DNA of 64,000 bases from Kitagawia praeruptora (lineage: Eukaryota > Streptophyta > Magnoliopsida > Apiales > Apiaceae): assembly GCA_037693485.1 (NCBI GenBank), contig CM075354.1:92625001-92689000 (forward strand), in the 5' to 3' direction. Positions 34,091-45,250 of this stretch are shown here, one piece after another. The translations under genes were made by a program, and so were the position numbers. Under the pieces are notes generated by a model that ran no database searches, had not been told where the DNA came from, and saw nothing but the letters and a program-made list of their open reading frames with translations. Every line of letters starts with the position of its first letter. Position 1 is the stretch's first letter.

Positions 34091-35189
34091 ATAAATTTTG
34101 CTTGAGGAAGGGATTCGGGGATGGTACAGGTTGGTGCTTCTTGCAGGTTTAAATTCGACTGCGAAATTTCTGCATTTGGCATATGCTTTTCAATTGATGC
34201 ATTATACCCTTCCTCTTGATCTAATGTTTCCCGAGACTTGTGGAAATTAGTAAACTTTCAGAATCATGTTCAAGCTAATAACATTACAAGCATGTTACTA
34301 ATTCATCTGCATGTTTTTATTTGGTGCATTTTGTGCTATATAACCCCGGGATGTTAATTTTTCAAGGGTTCAGAACTTTTAAAATGGACTTTAGGCCCTT
34401 GCCTTATACTTGTGCTTATATGAGTAATTCATGTGGATCTAATGTGTAATGTGCAGATAGATATGTATACATGATTTTGGTCCCATTTCATTATTTTGAC
34501 ATTTCATATATGGAAATGGATTTCGTGTGATATGCAGTGGCCTTCTACCCTCTCTTGTCGGGATAAGCCATGTCGCAATCCAGTTTCCAGCATATGAAAA
34601 TATCAAATCCTATCTAGCGTAAAGAGGTAATGCTTCTAGTCTTGATATGATTGCATTTATTTATATAATATTAATCTTTATACGATTAAATTTTCTGTGG
34701 GCATGTTATGTTTTTAAGATAAAACTACCACTAGTGAGCTAAGTGCTGGTAAAGTCGCGATTGCATCTTCACTTGCTAAAATAGGTGCTTCCTTAGTGAC
34801 TTACCCGCATGAGGTATTTTTCTAATTTCACTGTAGTTCATTTTATAGATCTTTGGACTAGGGTGCTGACCAGTATAGAAGGCCTTGATTATTTCATTCA
34901 TGTAATATCTTATCTGTTATCACCAGGTCATACGATCTACACTTCAATAACAAGGACATGTCAGAAATTCAAAACCACAATATGCTGGTGGCATTGATTG
35001 TCTGAAGAACTGCTCCAAAAGGAAGGCTTTTCTGGTTTATATCGTGGGTGCGTCACCAACTTACTGAGAACAACTCCATCTGTTGTTATTACATTCACCG
35101 CATATGAGATGATACATCAATTTTTGGACCGGAAACTACCTCCGGACAGAAGCATTCAGAAGCCCGTCCCAGAACTGAAGGTTGTGTAA
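34091..35189 (+). pseudogene. captured mitochondrial carrier family gene (NAD+/folate-carrier type), broken
   Basis: Four exons (about 34091-34129, 34538-34626, 34719-34813, 34927-35189) with GT-AG introns encode EEGIRGWY, then GLLPSLVGISHVAIQFPAYE, SSLAKIGASLVTYPHEV and EGFSGLYRGCVTNLLRTTPS, ending ITFTAYEMIHQFLD. The repeats with PxHE/EGxxGLYRG signatures are those of the SLC25 mitochondrial carrier family. Similarity is best to plant NAD+ (NDT) and folate carriers, as I recall them. It is inactive: TAA replaces a conserved Glu codon at 34620-34622 and again at 34948-34950, and a frameshift lies at about 34985-34998. The N-terminal repeat is missing. Carried in CACTA 2. Confidence 0.88.
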
Positions 35190-35749
35190 ATCCATGCAAG
35201 CAATCAGAAGGTGGTGGAGGAAATGACTTCAAATTAAATAGATCAGAAATTACATCTAACAAGCAAACTCCTGTAATACCTTAAAGAACACAGATCAAAT
35301 AACAGCTGAATGTTACCTGTTTACCTTGTTCACTTTGATAATTGTAAATTTGTAATAATGTGAAAATCAATTAGATAAGACTGTAGTGGTGAATGAAGTA
35401 GGTACAATTTTCACATATCTTCTTGTCTTTGATTCCACTTTTTACTTTTAAAAAGAAAAAAGCATTTTTCACTCACTGGTATTAAGTGTGGTAGATGTAC
35501 TATTCCATCCATCGGTAACAGCCACAGGTGAATTCATTAGCTCACTTCTGTCCTTCAACAACACATCATCATTGCCTCATGTAAATTTACCGAGGGTGTA
35601 TTTCTGAAATGTATATTCTGTTTTTCCCAGACACTATTTTCAAGTGATTTATAAATTTTAAATGACATTAGAAGAAGAGGTTGGTCATTACTAATGAAGG
35701 AAGTGTTTGGTATGTTTTGGCAACGGTGCCCAATTCCAATTATTTTTTT

Positions 35750-36300
35750 CCCCACTGTAAGGTCAGACAACGGTTTTTACCTACCAAACGCTTGTGTGAG
35801 AGCTAAAGAACTTAGACTACAAAACCATTGTGTGTTGCATGCAATTCAGACAACAGTATTCACAAACCATTATCTGATTACATTTTATACAATGTTATCA
35901 AAACACTTGTCTGATTTTAACAACGTTTTTTTAAAGCTTTGTTAAGAGTATTGTCTGAAATTTCTTCAGACAATGCTTTCAGAAACCGTTGTTAAAATCA
36001 AACAATAGTATTTAGTCACAGTTGTGTGACTACTTTTGAAGCAATATCGTTTAAAAACAGTTGTCTAAGTTTTACAACGGTTTTCATAACCATTGTAAGA
36101 CAAACTGTTAGACAACACCACTTTCAAAAACCGTTGTAAAACGTATGTCGATTTTGATCTTCTAGACGACAGTTTTTAAAACTGTTGTTAAGTTCATGAT
36201 CAGACAATACAATGAAAAACTTGAAAAAAAACCGTTGTGTGAAATTTTCAGCCAACGCTTTTTCGTCGAAGTGTCATCTGATTCAAAAATTCTTGTAGTG
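35750..36300. repeat. right subterminal repeats of CACTA 2
   Basis: Roughly 25 short motifs of the forms AACCGTTGT, TTGTCTGA and AGACAACGG occur in both orientations, spaced 15-30 bp apart. They match the left side (27746-28400), which has GACAACAACAGC and GTTGTCTG repeats. They are candidate transposase-binding sites. Confidence 0.8.
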
Positions 36301-37625
36301 TAAGATGCAAAATATTAAACTAAGAATTAAATTAACTAACGAGAATTGAATCGAATTACTTATATTAGAATAAACATGGGACTCTGACTTCATTATCTAC
36401 ATCACTTAGAGTTGATGCCTTTAATCAATGCACGTTATGGTTTTGATATCTGATCTGACAACACGAAATAAGTAAACGCTACTTCTCAGTATACGAGTAC
36501 CAAACTAAACATACATCCACAAAAGAGATAGAAGATGAATAGACACCAATTATGCTTAGACCCTATATCTCTATAAGATTTGAAAACATAACGGTTGAAG
36601 AACAAGTTGTCTATTAAGATCACATAGGGCAACATAATATCTCTATTTACGCCACAAATCATGATGTTAAAACATCAACCTATCCTATGCTAGCATGGCA
36701 AGTTCTAAATCTCAAGATCCACTCTCGTTTCGCAAGAGATTAATAAATTAGATATTAGCTACGCATCTAAATACATGAAACACAACCATACGAGGATATC
36801 AAGAATTCACCACACGTAATCTTTAAAGCATCAAACTACTAAGCTACATAGATAACTCCGTTAGAATCCCATGACAACGATTAGCTCATAATTGAACCGT
36901 TCATAGTCATGGGATTTGATGAAAATATGATAATAAACAAGATATGAAAGAAAGAAGCAATAATATTAATAAAACGAAGAGTTAAGAAAACAAATCTATA
37001 ATCCAGAATAACACAAAAGATGAAGTAGATCTAGATCCGTTGCTTGTCACGAGCGTTGAATCCTTCTCTCATTTTCTCCCTTGCAGATCTAAGCTATACT
37101 ACAATAATAATACTGATGATGATTTACAATGCTAGGATGTGTTTAAATAGGCTCTAGATTTCTTGCCCAGCAAGAATTTACCTTCTATTACAATTAGAAT
37201 TCAATTAAGGTACTAAAAACTGCCCAAAATACAATTAGAACTTGAAAAGGGCAAAACAGTAATTTCTCTGCTCCCATCAGTCTGCTTGGCGTGCTGTCTG
37301 CTCTCACCACATGCAGCCTCCTCATGTAAGACCTGTCCCATGTTATAGAAAATCTCCCAAGCTTCGCGTGGACAGTAAGATCGCTGAAAACGGACTTATA
37401 GAACTCCAGATATGGCCAAAACAGTGTAGACTGTGCAACAGTCCCGGAAAATCCGAATTTTAATTAATTTAACCTCAAAACACGACAGAAGCATCACCTT
37501 AATTGACATTCTTGCAAGCCTGCACATCTACACAAAACACATCAAAACTATAACAAACTTGAGTCCAATACAATCAATTTAAGTCGATATAGAACGCTCC
37601 AATTGGATATAAAATCCACTTATCA
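36301..37625 (-). repeat. right part of the split Athila-like solo LTR
   Basis: This block aligns in reverse with 59495-61687. It holds the conserved LTR module 'cagatatggccaaaacagtg' and the 'aagcttcgcgtggacagta' block (37371-37440), found also in the gag-only element's LTRs. No open frame is seen. Confidence 0.8.
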
Positions 37626-37707
37626 AACTTTACTCTTATTTTCATATCTATTTTTGATATTGTAATGTTATTTTTAAATATTTTAATTCTAACAAGTTTA
37701 CATAAGC

Positions 37708-38104
37708 CACTACAAGAAACAGAGTCTTCTCCGACCGTCATAATAAAACCATGTGGAACTTAAAACGACCAACAGGTCTAAGATGTGGCTGTGCCACGTT
37801 TTCTGGATCCAACCATGTGGAACTGACATGGCACTGAAGTGGGGTCGCCACGTTAGTTGGGTCCCGCCTACGTGTCACTAACATGTCACTATCGTGGGCC
37901 CGTCACGTCATATGGGCCCCATGACACGTGGTGCTGAAAGGCTTTTGTTTCTTAATGGAAGTCAACGTTAAAACCGATCGTTAGGGTGCAAAACCGACTA
38001 GGCTTAACCCGACCATTCTAAACCGACCATTAGTATTAAAATCGACCGTTTTATATTAAATCCGACCGTTCGATGGGTCGGAAATGACTCTGTTTCTTGT
38101 AGTG
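37708..38104. mobile_element. CACTA-type MITE, 397 bp
   Basis: It starts CACTACAAGAAACAGAGTC and ends with the exact complement, GACTCTGTTTCTTGTAGTG. The 3-bp target duplication AGC flanks it (37705-37707 and 38105-38107). Near each end are repeats of GACCG and AACCGACC, like the subterminal arrays of larger CACTA elements. It has no coding capacity. Confidence 0.93.
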
Positions 38105-38612
38105 AGCGCTTTAATTTCATTTATTCATTTATTTATTTACTTACTTATTCCTAAAAGATTATTAACTTTTAATAATTATTGAAATTTATAGTATTCATAA
38201 TATATACATATATATATATATACACACTATCTGTTAGGTCCTGTAGAATTTTTAGAAAGGGGGGGTTGAATACAAACGGTACTGTTTAATCGAATTTGTT
38301 CGTTTATTTGAATATTAAATCTAGAACAAATTTAAGGCAGAAATAAATGAAACAAGATTCAAGTTAAATATAACTTATAATAAACTTGATAGGTTATTAC
38401 AAATACAATATAGATTAATTAAAATAAATTAGAATAAATTCGACATGAATTTTTCTATATTTGTAATAAAAAGATCGTATGCTATAAAGCAATTCGAGAT
38501 TTAAACTAGGGATGTTTTATCCCCTAGATAGTCACAAGGTTACAAATAAATAAGATCTAGTGGTTAAGATATTATAATAACACTAGAAACTGGATTCCTG
38601 TAAGAAATATTT

Positions 38613-38712
38613 GAGTTTGGGTGATTTTTGGTTCGTTTTAATCGGTTTCTAGCCGGATTTTTGCTGTATTGTTGTTGTGTCGATTAAAACGAACCAAAAA
38701 TCACCAAAACTC
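38613..38712. repeat. 100-bp near-perfect hairpin in the Sirevirus LTR
   Basis: The left arm 'gtgatttttggttcgtttta' and the right arm 'taaaacgaaccaaaaatcac' belong to 32-bp arms (38613-38644 and 38681-38712) that differ at about one position. The loop is about 36 nt. It may be a miniature fold-back insertion or a small-RNA precursor. Confidence 0.85.
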
Positions 38713-38904
38713 ATCATTTCCTATACCGGTATAAGGGCTAATTGAACCTTTACGGATACTTGGAGGGTCAAAAGGAACGTTTTGAAACAGTGAGGGCTGA
38801 TGGGTATTTTGGTGGAAACTTTGAGGGCTAAAAGGCCATTAAGCCTTCTTTTTATTCACCAAAAGCTTCTGTCCAAATTTTTCTTGTTTGTTCATGAGAG
38901 ACTA

Positions 38905-39130
38905 TCTGAATATCTTGTTCGGTAAAACTATCCTTTGTACTTGGAAAGACTATTCTCTCTACTATCTCGGTGAGACTATCTCTATAAGAACCAGAAAGAC
39001 TATTCTTCTTTTGACTTCGGTAAGATTATTCAAACAACTCTTTCTCAAAAGAGTATCTTTAGCTGAGCTCGGTAAGACTATCTTTTATATTGGAAAGACT
39101 ATTTATAAAAAGAACTCGGTAAGACTATTT
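38905..39130 (+). repeat. cluster of about nine short 'GGTAAGACTAT' repeats
   Basis: Variants of (C/A)(T/A)(C/G)GGTAAGACTAT and GGAAAGACTAT(TC) recur every 20-35 bp within the LTR. They are in one orientation and separated by unrelated sequence. Such spaced direct repeats in LTRs can be protein-binding or enhancer-like sites. The open frame through here is a by-product of the repeats. Confidence 0.6.
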
Positions 39131-40002
39131 GATAGTATTACTCTAATGTAATTTCTTTAACAATCATTTCAAATTTAAATCAATTTTGATAGTCTTTTCA
39201 TTTATAAATTAATTAATCAATTAATTTATAGAGTAAATTAATTCTGATTGAATTAATTTATTAAATAAATTTAACAGTTGATTTAAATAATTAACCTAGA
39301 ATTAACTTATATACTTCAAAACACAGTCTTTTCTTTAAAACCACTAAAAATATTGAAAGGCTTCCATTGAATCACTGTTGACACTCAATGTATTGTTTGG
39401 TTCATGAGCGACTAACTGTAATCAATGTTCTTCAATTTTTGACTCTAAGCTGTGGTTCCTTTTCTTTTATAATCCCTTGTTAAATCTTCTGTACACTGTA
39501 TTTCTTCCACTGTCACTGTAGAAACCTCTGTCACTGTAAATGAATCCACTTGCTACTTGAAAACTATACTGAGGCTTGATCAATTGCTGAACTTCTTTCA
39601 ATGTAGTAAATCTTCAAGTCTGTAGATTGACTTTAATCTTCTTTCTTCTGACAGATATCACTTTCTGAGATTCCTGTGACAGTTTATATATTATTTACTT
39701 ATTACAATCTAATTTAAGTTGAGTAAAATCCTCGAATTACAAATAGACTGTGTCATATACCTTTCAATCTCCCCCTATTTGTTTGTTAGAAAATAACAAG
39801 CAAATTCCTAGAGGATGACTCAACCAACTCAACTTGAATGAGTAAAAGATAGTACTTTAAATTCAAAGTAAATAATGTAAAAGTTCTGGTTTATATCAAC
39901 ATTTTCCAGATTCAAACATAAAGATAAATACAAGATAGATGATCCACTAGACTGATCATATATTACAATTTTCCTGTCTTGATCTGCCTAAGCTCTAAAA
40001 AT

Positions 40003-40887
40003 TTAACAAGTAGAGGTGCCTCGATCCCTTATCTCTCCCTCTTCAGGTTCTTCTAAAGTTTTAAGAAAATCACAATCTTTGACACGTTCTCTTCTAGTTG
40101 CTAAACCCTCTGGTCTGACAGGCTTAGTTCTATGCTTCTTCTTCATTTTTTTTTTCTGAAAGTGTGTATATTTTTCGATTTGGTCTTGAGCATAAGATTG
40201 GATAATATTGGCAACAAATGTCTTGCCATCAGTTACAAAGCCAGTAGCCCTAATCATATGTTCTAGCCATACCAGATGCTTAGCAATGTATCCTTTCATA
40301 GAAGTTGAGTCGAAGTAACAGGATTGGAGTACGTCATTCTTGAGAAACTTGACATGATGTGGAATAAGTATTACTTCTGGACTAGCCCTATAGGCATAAT
40401 CCCTAAGTTTCTCATAGAGTAGTACATTTAATACAGATGTCCTTTTTACCTTTTGCATTAAAGCCTAGAGTTTAGTCAATGATCTATCCCGAAAGAATTG
40501 AAGTGAAGCATTGAGTGTCCCATATTTATGACAATCAACATGAATTACCAACTCCTTAATAACTCTATCAAATCCAACCACTATCCTTGATATTTCGAGC
40601 TTTAAAGCATATATATAGTGTGTGATCGGATTGACTTGTTCAAATTATTCAAACATTTTGAGAAGACGATGATCATCATTATCAGTGGTTTGAATGGTAT
40701 CTATCATTTCCTCGTAGTTTTCCACTTCAGACCAATCTTTAATTGAATTAATGTCCCTTTTTCTTTCTTGTAACTGAATTGCATGTAGTCATTTCTTCTC
40801 TGCATCTTCTGCGTTCTTCAGTTCAAGCCTTTGAGCAATGAGCTGAGTTGTCCTTTGAAGCTTGTCTTCTCTCATTCTTAGATTTGC
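40003..40887 (-). pseudogene. Sirevirus-like 3' (envelope-like position) coding region, truncated and interrupted
   Basis: On the minus strand one frame runs from the junction near 40887 to the stop at 40003, with about four in-frame stops. It encodes a Lys/Glu-rich, probably coiled-coil part (RLELKNAEDAEKK, IQLQERKRDINS), then CYFDSTSMKGYIAKHLVWLE and a basic tail near KKKMKKKH. The last 151 codons are open. Lying between where pol should be and the 3' LTR, it occupies the place of the extra or envelope-like gene of Sireviruses. Similarity to a named protein was not recognised. The 5' part of the element, including gag and pol, is missing at the breakpoint. Confidence 0.5.
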
Positions 40888-43290
40888 TTGCTCTTACTGG
40901 ATTAACGAATGCGCCGACTGTGTTTATGGATTTGATGAATCGTGTCTTCAAGAGATATCTAGATAAGTTTGTAATTGTATTTACTGATGACATCTTGATA
41001 TACTCAAGATCCCCCGAAGAACATGCCAAGCATCTGAGGATCGCATTGGAAACCCTGCGGAAAGAAAGGTTATATTCAAAGTTTTCAAAATGTGAGTTTT
41101 GGTTGAAAAAAGTGCAATTTTTAGGAATCAAAGTGGATCTTGCGAAGATTCAAGCTGTAGTGAATTGGAGTAGACCCAGGATCCCTACTGAAGTGAGGAG
41201 TTTTCTAGGATTGGCTGGATATTACCGAGAATTTGTACAAGATTTCTCGAAGATAGCTACACCTTTGACCAAGTTGACCCGGAAGAATGAAAAGTTTATT
41301 TGGAGTGATAAGTGTGAAGAAAGTTTTCAAGAATTGAAGAAGAGATTAGTTTCATCCCCAGTATTAGTGCTACCGGATGATCAAGAGAATTTCGTTATCT
41401 ATAGTGATGCTTCACATAAAGGATTAGGATGTGTTTTGATGTAACATGGCAATGTTACCACGTACGCTTCTAGATAGCTTAAACCATATGAGCAGAAGTA
41501 TCCGACACATGATTTAGAGTTAGCTATAATTGTGTTAGCGTTAAAGATTTGGAGGCATTATCTTTATGGAGAGAAGTGTGAGATTTTCACGGATCATAAG
41601 AGCTTGAAGTACATATTCACCCAGAAAGAATTAAATATGAGGAAAAGGAGATGGTTGGAGTTGATCAGAGATTATGATTGCACGATAAGCTAACACCCAG
41701 GTAATGCAAATGTAGTGGCTGATGCGTTGAGTAGGAAAGAGAGGTTAAACACGTTGACTATACCAAATGAGTTATTGCAAGAATTTGAGAAGTTAAGTCT
41801 AGAAGTTTATGATTCAAGAGATGCTGAAGAGTTTCTAAACACAATGACTTTTCAACCAGAGTTGCTAGAGAAGATTCGGAGATGTCAAGAGGAATTATGA
41901 ATTATGAGATGAATACATTGAATGGTGAAGAGATTTGTACCCAGAAGGATGATCAAGGTATCTTAAGATTTTCTATGAGGATATGGATTCCAAACGTCCC
42001 GGAGTTGAAGAGTGAGATTTTGAGTGAAGCTTATAGTTCAAGATATTAAATTCACCCTGGAAGCAAGAAGATGTATCAAAATTTGAAAGAGAACTTTTGG
42101 TGGCCTGACATGAAACGAGAGATTGCTGAGTGGGTAAGTAAGTGCTATATCTGTCAAAGAGTCAAAGCAGAACATCAGAAACCGAGTGGATAGTTACAGG
42201 CATTGGATATTCCTGAGTGGAAATGGGAACATCTAGATATAGATTTCATAGTAGGATTATTGCCAAAGACCAGAGCTAACCACGATGCGATTTGGGTTAT
42301 TATTGATCGATTGACAAAGTCTACTCATTTTCTACCAATTAACGAAAGATTCTCACTAGATAGGTTAGTACAGTTGTATTTAAAAGAGATAGTGTCACGT
42401 CATGGAGTTCCTTTGTCTATAGTATCTAATCGAGACCTGCGATTCAATTCAAGATTTTTGCGATAATTTCAAGAATATTTAGGAACTCAACTTAAGATGA
42501 GTACAACTAATCATCCACAGACTAATGGACAGAGTGAAAGGCCCATTCAAACAATCTAAGATATGCTTAAAGCTTGTACTTTGGATTTCAAGGGAAGTTG
42601 GGATTAACATTTTCCCCTAGTGGAGTTTTCATATAATAACAACTATCACGCAAGTATAGGGATGCCACCGTACGAAGCTTTGTTTGGAAGGAAGTGTAGA
42701 TAACCGGTGTATTAGGAAGAAGTTGGTGAGAGGAAGATTTTATGACCAGAGTTGATCCAACAAACAAAGGAAAAGATTGAGATTATACAAAAGAAGTTGG
42801 TTACTGTTCAAGCTCGACAACGAAAATATGTTGATTTGGATAGGAAGGATATGAGTTTTGAAATGGGAGACCAAGTACTGTTGAAGGTATCACCTTGGAA
42901 TGAGTTAAGAGACTTGGTAAGAAAGGATAGCTGAGTCCGAGGTACGTTGGACCGTTTGAAGTTTTGAGAAGAGTCGGAAAGGTTGTCTATGAATTAGCCG
43001 CACCTCCGCACATGTATCACATTTACAATGTTTTTCACGTATTTATACTCAAGAGGTATAATCCATGTGCAATTCACGTAATTGAGTATGAACCTATCGA
43101 GATACAGCCAGCTTATCTTACGAGGAGCAACCTGTAGAGATCTGAGATAGGTCAGATAGGAAGCTTAGGAATAAAATTGTTAGTTTGGTTAAGGTTTTAT
43201 GGAGGAATCCTAAAGTTGAAGAGTCAACTTGGGAGCTTGAGAGCGAGATGCTCGCAAAGTATCCTCATTTGTTTACTTAGGTGAGATTCT
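40888..43290 (+). pseudogene. Ty3/gypsy chromovirus (Tekay/Del-like) pol, truncated and decayed
   Basis: In order: the C-terminal half of reverse transcriptase (GLTNAPTVFMDLMNRVF, then FTDDILIYS), RNase H (YSDASHKGLGCVLM and VVADALSRKE), the integrase zinc-binding part (WWPDMKREI, CYICQRVKAE), the integrase core (DFIVGLLPKTRANHDAIWVI, HPQTNGQSERP) and a C-terminal chromodomain-like end (LWRNPKVEESTWELESEM, KYPHLF). The second integrase motif reads SNRDLRF instead of the usual SDRDPRF. Many in-frame stops are present, for example at about 41442 (TAA), 41476 and 42191 (TAG). Gag, protease and the N-terminal reverse transcriptase are absent because the copy begins abruptly near 40888. A polypurine tract AAGGGGGAATA follows at 43308-43318. 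Confidence 0.92.
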
Positions 43291-43305
43291 GAGGGCAGAA
43301 TCCTT

Positions 43306-43319
43306 TTTAAGGGGGAATA
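43306..43319 (+). other. polypurine tract of the chromovirus
   Basis: TTAAGGGGGAATA immediately precedes the LTR start TATAACGACC and primes plus-strand synthesis in this family. Its position after the pol stop supports the element's plus orientation. Confidence 0.75.
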
Positions 43320-44358
43320 TATAACGACCTAGAAATTTGCGTAATTATTTAAGTAATTATTTGACTTTTAAATGTGATTTATGTGGTGGATATATTTTTG
43401 TGAAGGTAAAGTATGTGTAAAATCATGTTTAAGTGATTATGTGATGATTTGTAGGTATCGTATGTGTTCGTGTATTTTTATTTGCATTTTTGAGCATTAA
43501 AAACTATTTTAAACATGCATTTTTAATCTTCTAAGATTTTTATAAAATCATTGGATTTGTTTAAAATCATGAAATCTTTTAAATTATCATCTTCGTGTTA
43601 TTATTTAGTTTTTAAAATTTTTGGTAGTATTTAATTGTGTGTGTATGTATTTATAAATGATTTTAAAAGCTTTATTTCATTTATAGGCCTTTTATTTCAA
43701 AAATTCATAATAAATTCATTTTTGACTTAAAAAATATTTTAAAATTGTGGGGTGTTTGTAATTTCATGAGCTTTATTTTAAAATTTTTAGATATATTTTT
43801 CTCCCCATTTCTTGTTTTATTTTGATTTTAAATTGGTTAAAACCAGAATTTTAGAAAGCATTTTTCAGTTGTGAAATTACAAAATTGCCCCTGGGGCTAT
43901 ATACACTACCACTGCCTTCTTTCTTCCTCCTCGCCTATTCACTTCGTTGTTTCTTGCTCTGGTACTCTCTCACATTCGTTACTCTTTCTCTCATCCTAAT
44001 CTCTCCATTCTTGGTTCGATTTAGAGATTTAAGGCTGGATTCTTGCTCGGTTTTTCATTCTCTATCTTCCTCTACCCTTGCATGTTGCTCTTGTGATAAA
44101 AAAATTGAAACCCACTTCGGTTTTGCTTTAATTCGGCTTGTTCGCTGCGATTTATTCATATTAAAGATGCAAATCACAAAAATTGTAATTACAAAAATTG
44201 TAATTACAAAAATGCCCCTGCGGGGCCCTTACTTTATAAGTATAAATTGTTATAACCTTAGGAGAGGATCCTGAGGACAACCTCAGGTCCATTTTTCTGT
44301 TTTATATATTATGTGTTTAAATTTGTTGGAGTTAACTTTGAATATTGTGTGTTAAAAT
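43320..44358 (+). repeat. chromovirus 3' LTR, left part (continues at 63671)
   Basis: It starts TATAACGACCTAGAAATT. The minus-strand solo LTR ends at 63670 with the complement of the same start, and both align over at least 500 bp with many substitutions. It is interrupted after AAAAT (44354-44358) by that solo LTR and resumes after the duplicated AAAAT at 63671. A short tandem 'aaaattgtaattac' repeat lies near 44173-44210. Confidence 0.8.
43898..43903 (+). promoter_or_regulatory. TATA box of the chromovirus LTR
   Basis: CTATATAC follows 'attacaaaattgcccctggg'. The aligned place in the minus-strand LTR (63071-63076) also has TATATA after 'aagtacccctctg'. Conservation between the two diverged LTRs supports a U3/R promoter element. 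Confidence 0.55.
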
Positions 44359-45067
44359 TGTGACGCCCCCAAATCCGGGATCAGGATTTGGTGCCACAAC
44401 CAACACTACACCATATATCGCCTATGGCAACACCTGAAAATTGTTGCTAAATGGCCTTATACCGTTGCCATATATTCTATGGCAATGCTTTTGCAAAATT
44501 TGGGCGTGAACTTTGCTTGGGTTGCAATATGTTCCTATAGCAACGAATATAGTACCATATAACAATGCTTTAATGTCATTGCAAAAGTTTGTTATAACAA
44601 CGTTTTCCAGTCTATAGCAACAATTTAAATTCATTGCAATAGCTTATAGCAACCCTGTTTTGGATCTATATTTTTTTTTTAGTATTGCAATACATTAGTT
44701 ATGGCAACGTTTAAGGTGGCAATGGTAACAAATTTCTGTTTAATAGCAATGTTTTAGGTAAGGAATTAACAATATATGACAACATATTATGAGGCAATAG
44801 CAATGCTTTTCTTTAAAAAAAAATGGACATGACCCATTTGTTCATATAGAAATCCACCATTAACATGGTATTTCATACACACCAAATATCCAAAAGAGTA
44901 CCTTGGTACATCACTATCACCTGCCCAAAAGCGGTACCAAAACCTTTCGGACTACATTGTCAACATAACCATTCAACATCTAACGACTAAATGCAAAAAC
45001 GATGACATAGCTAGACACGGTACAATTCTAATTTACATTCACCAAAAGATTAGATAAATTAAATGAA

Positions 45068-45250
45068 TATGTGTCACGTCAAGCATCTGCATCAGTAGAA
45101 AGTTCTTCTCGTATGCTTGCTAGTTCTCTAGATTCCTTGTCATTTTTTGCCAAAGATTTATTTGTCCTCGTAATGCCACTTCTGCCAATGAGACCTTTAT
45201 GCCAATGAGACCGTTGTAGACTTTTAGTCAGAGGGAGCTTGATCCGCCAC
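45068..45250 (-). pseudogene. unassigned captured C-terminal exon in CACTA 3
   Basis: On the minus strand an open stretch encodes SLIGRSGITRTNKSLAK and then NDKESRELASIREEL before a TGA. The Lys/Glu-rich end could be a coiled coil. It lies close to the left end of CACTA 3. It may be a captured exon or the tail of a lost transposase gene; the sequence does not decide. Confidence 0.3.

Larger units (their letters stand above)
27746..36300. mobile_element. CACTA transposon 2, gene-capturing, 8.6 kb
   Basis: It starts CACAACAAGAAATTTT and ends with the complement of CACTACAAGAATTTTT, flanked by TAA on both sides (27743-27745, 36301-36303). Subterminal regions (27746-28400 and 35750-36300) carry dozens of short motifs such as TTGTCTGA, ACCGTTGT and GACAACGG. 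No transposase is seen. The inside holds fragments of at least five unrelated host genes, a 174-bp tandem array, a duplicated hairpin and a purine-rich stretch at about 30900-31080. One terminal base differs between the ends (CACAA against CACTA), which may affect mobility. Confidence 0.92.
27570..37625 (-). mobile_element. Athila-like solo LTR, split by CACTA 2
   Basis: The plus strand begins TGTTAACAC and ends CCACTTATCA, flanked by a perfect AACTT duplication (27565-27569 and 37626-37630). After CACTA 2 (27746-36300) is removed, about 1.5 kb of LTR remains. It is the reverse-orientation relative of the LTR at 59495-61687: shared blocks include 'atgctagcatagga', 'caaccgttatg' and 'cgcgaagct' with 'ctgtccacg'. 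There is no internal region, primer site or second LTR, so it is a solo LTR formed by recombination. Confidence 0.88.
38232..39766 (-). repeat. 3' LTR of a Sirevirus-like Copia element
   Basis: On the minus strand the LTR begins TGAAAGGTATATGACAC and ends CCTAACA. The polypurine tract AAATAGGGGGAGAT lies just before it (about 39767-39780). The internal phrase 'aaagggggggttgaatacaa' near the distal end is common in plant Sirevirus LTRs. It carries a long hairpin (38613-38712) and a cluster of short repeats (38905-39130). Confidence 0.7.

Noticed and set aside
34809..34997. 62-codon frame in the carrier region
   Set aside because: It is out of frame with the carrier exons and crosses an intron.
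40823..41131. 102-codon minus-strand frame across the breakpoint
   Set aside because: It runs from antisense of the reverse transcriptase into the Sirevirus fragment in a different frame from the real one.
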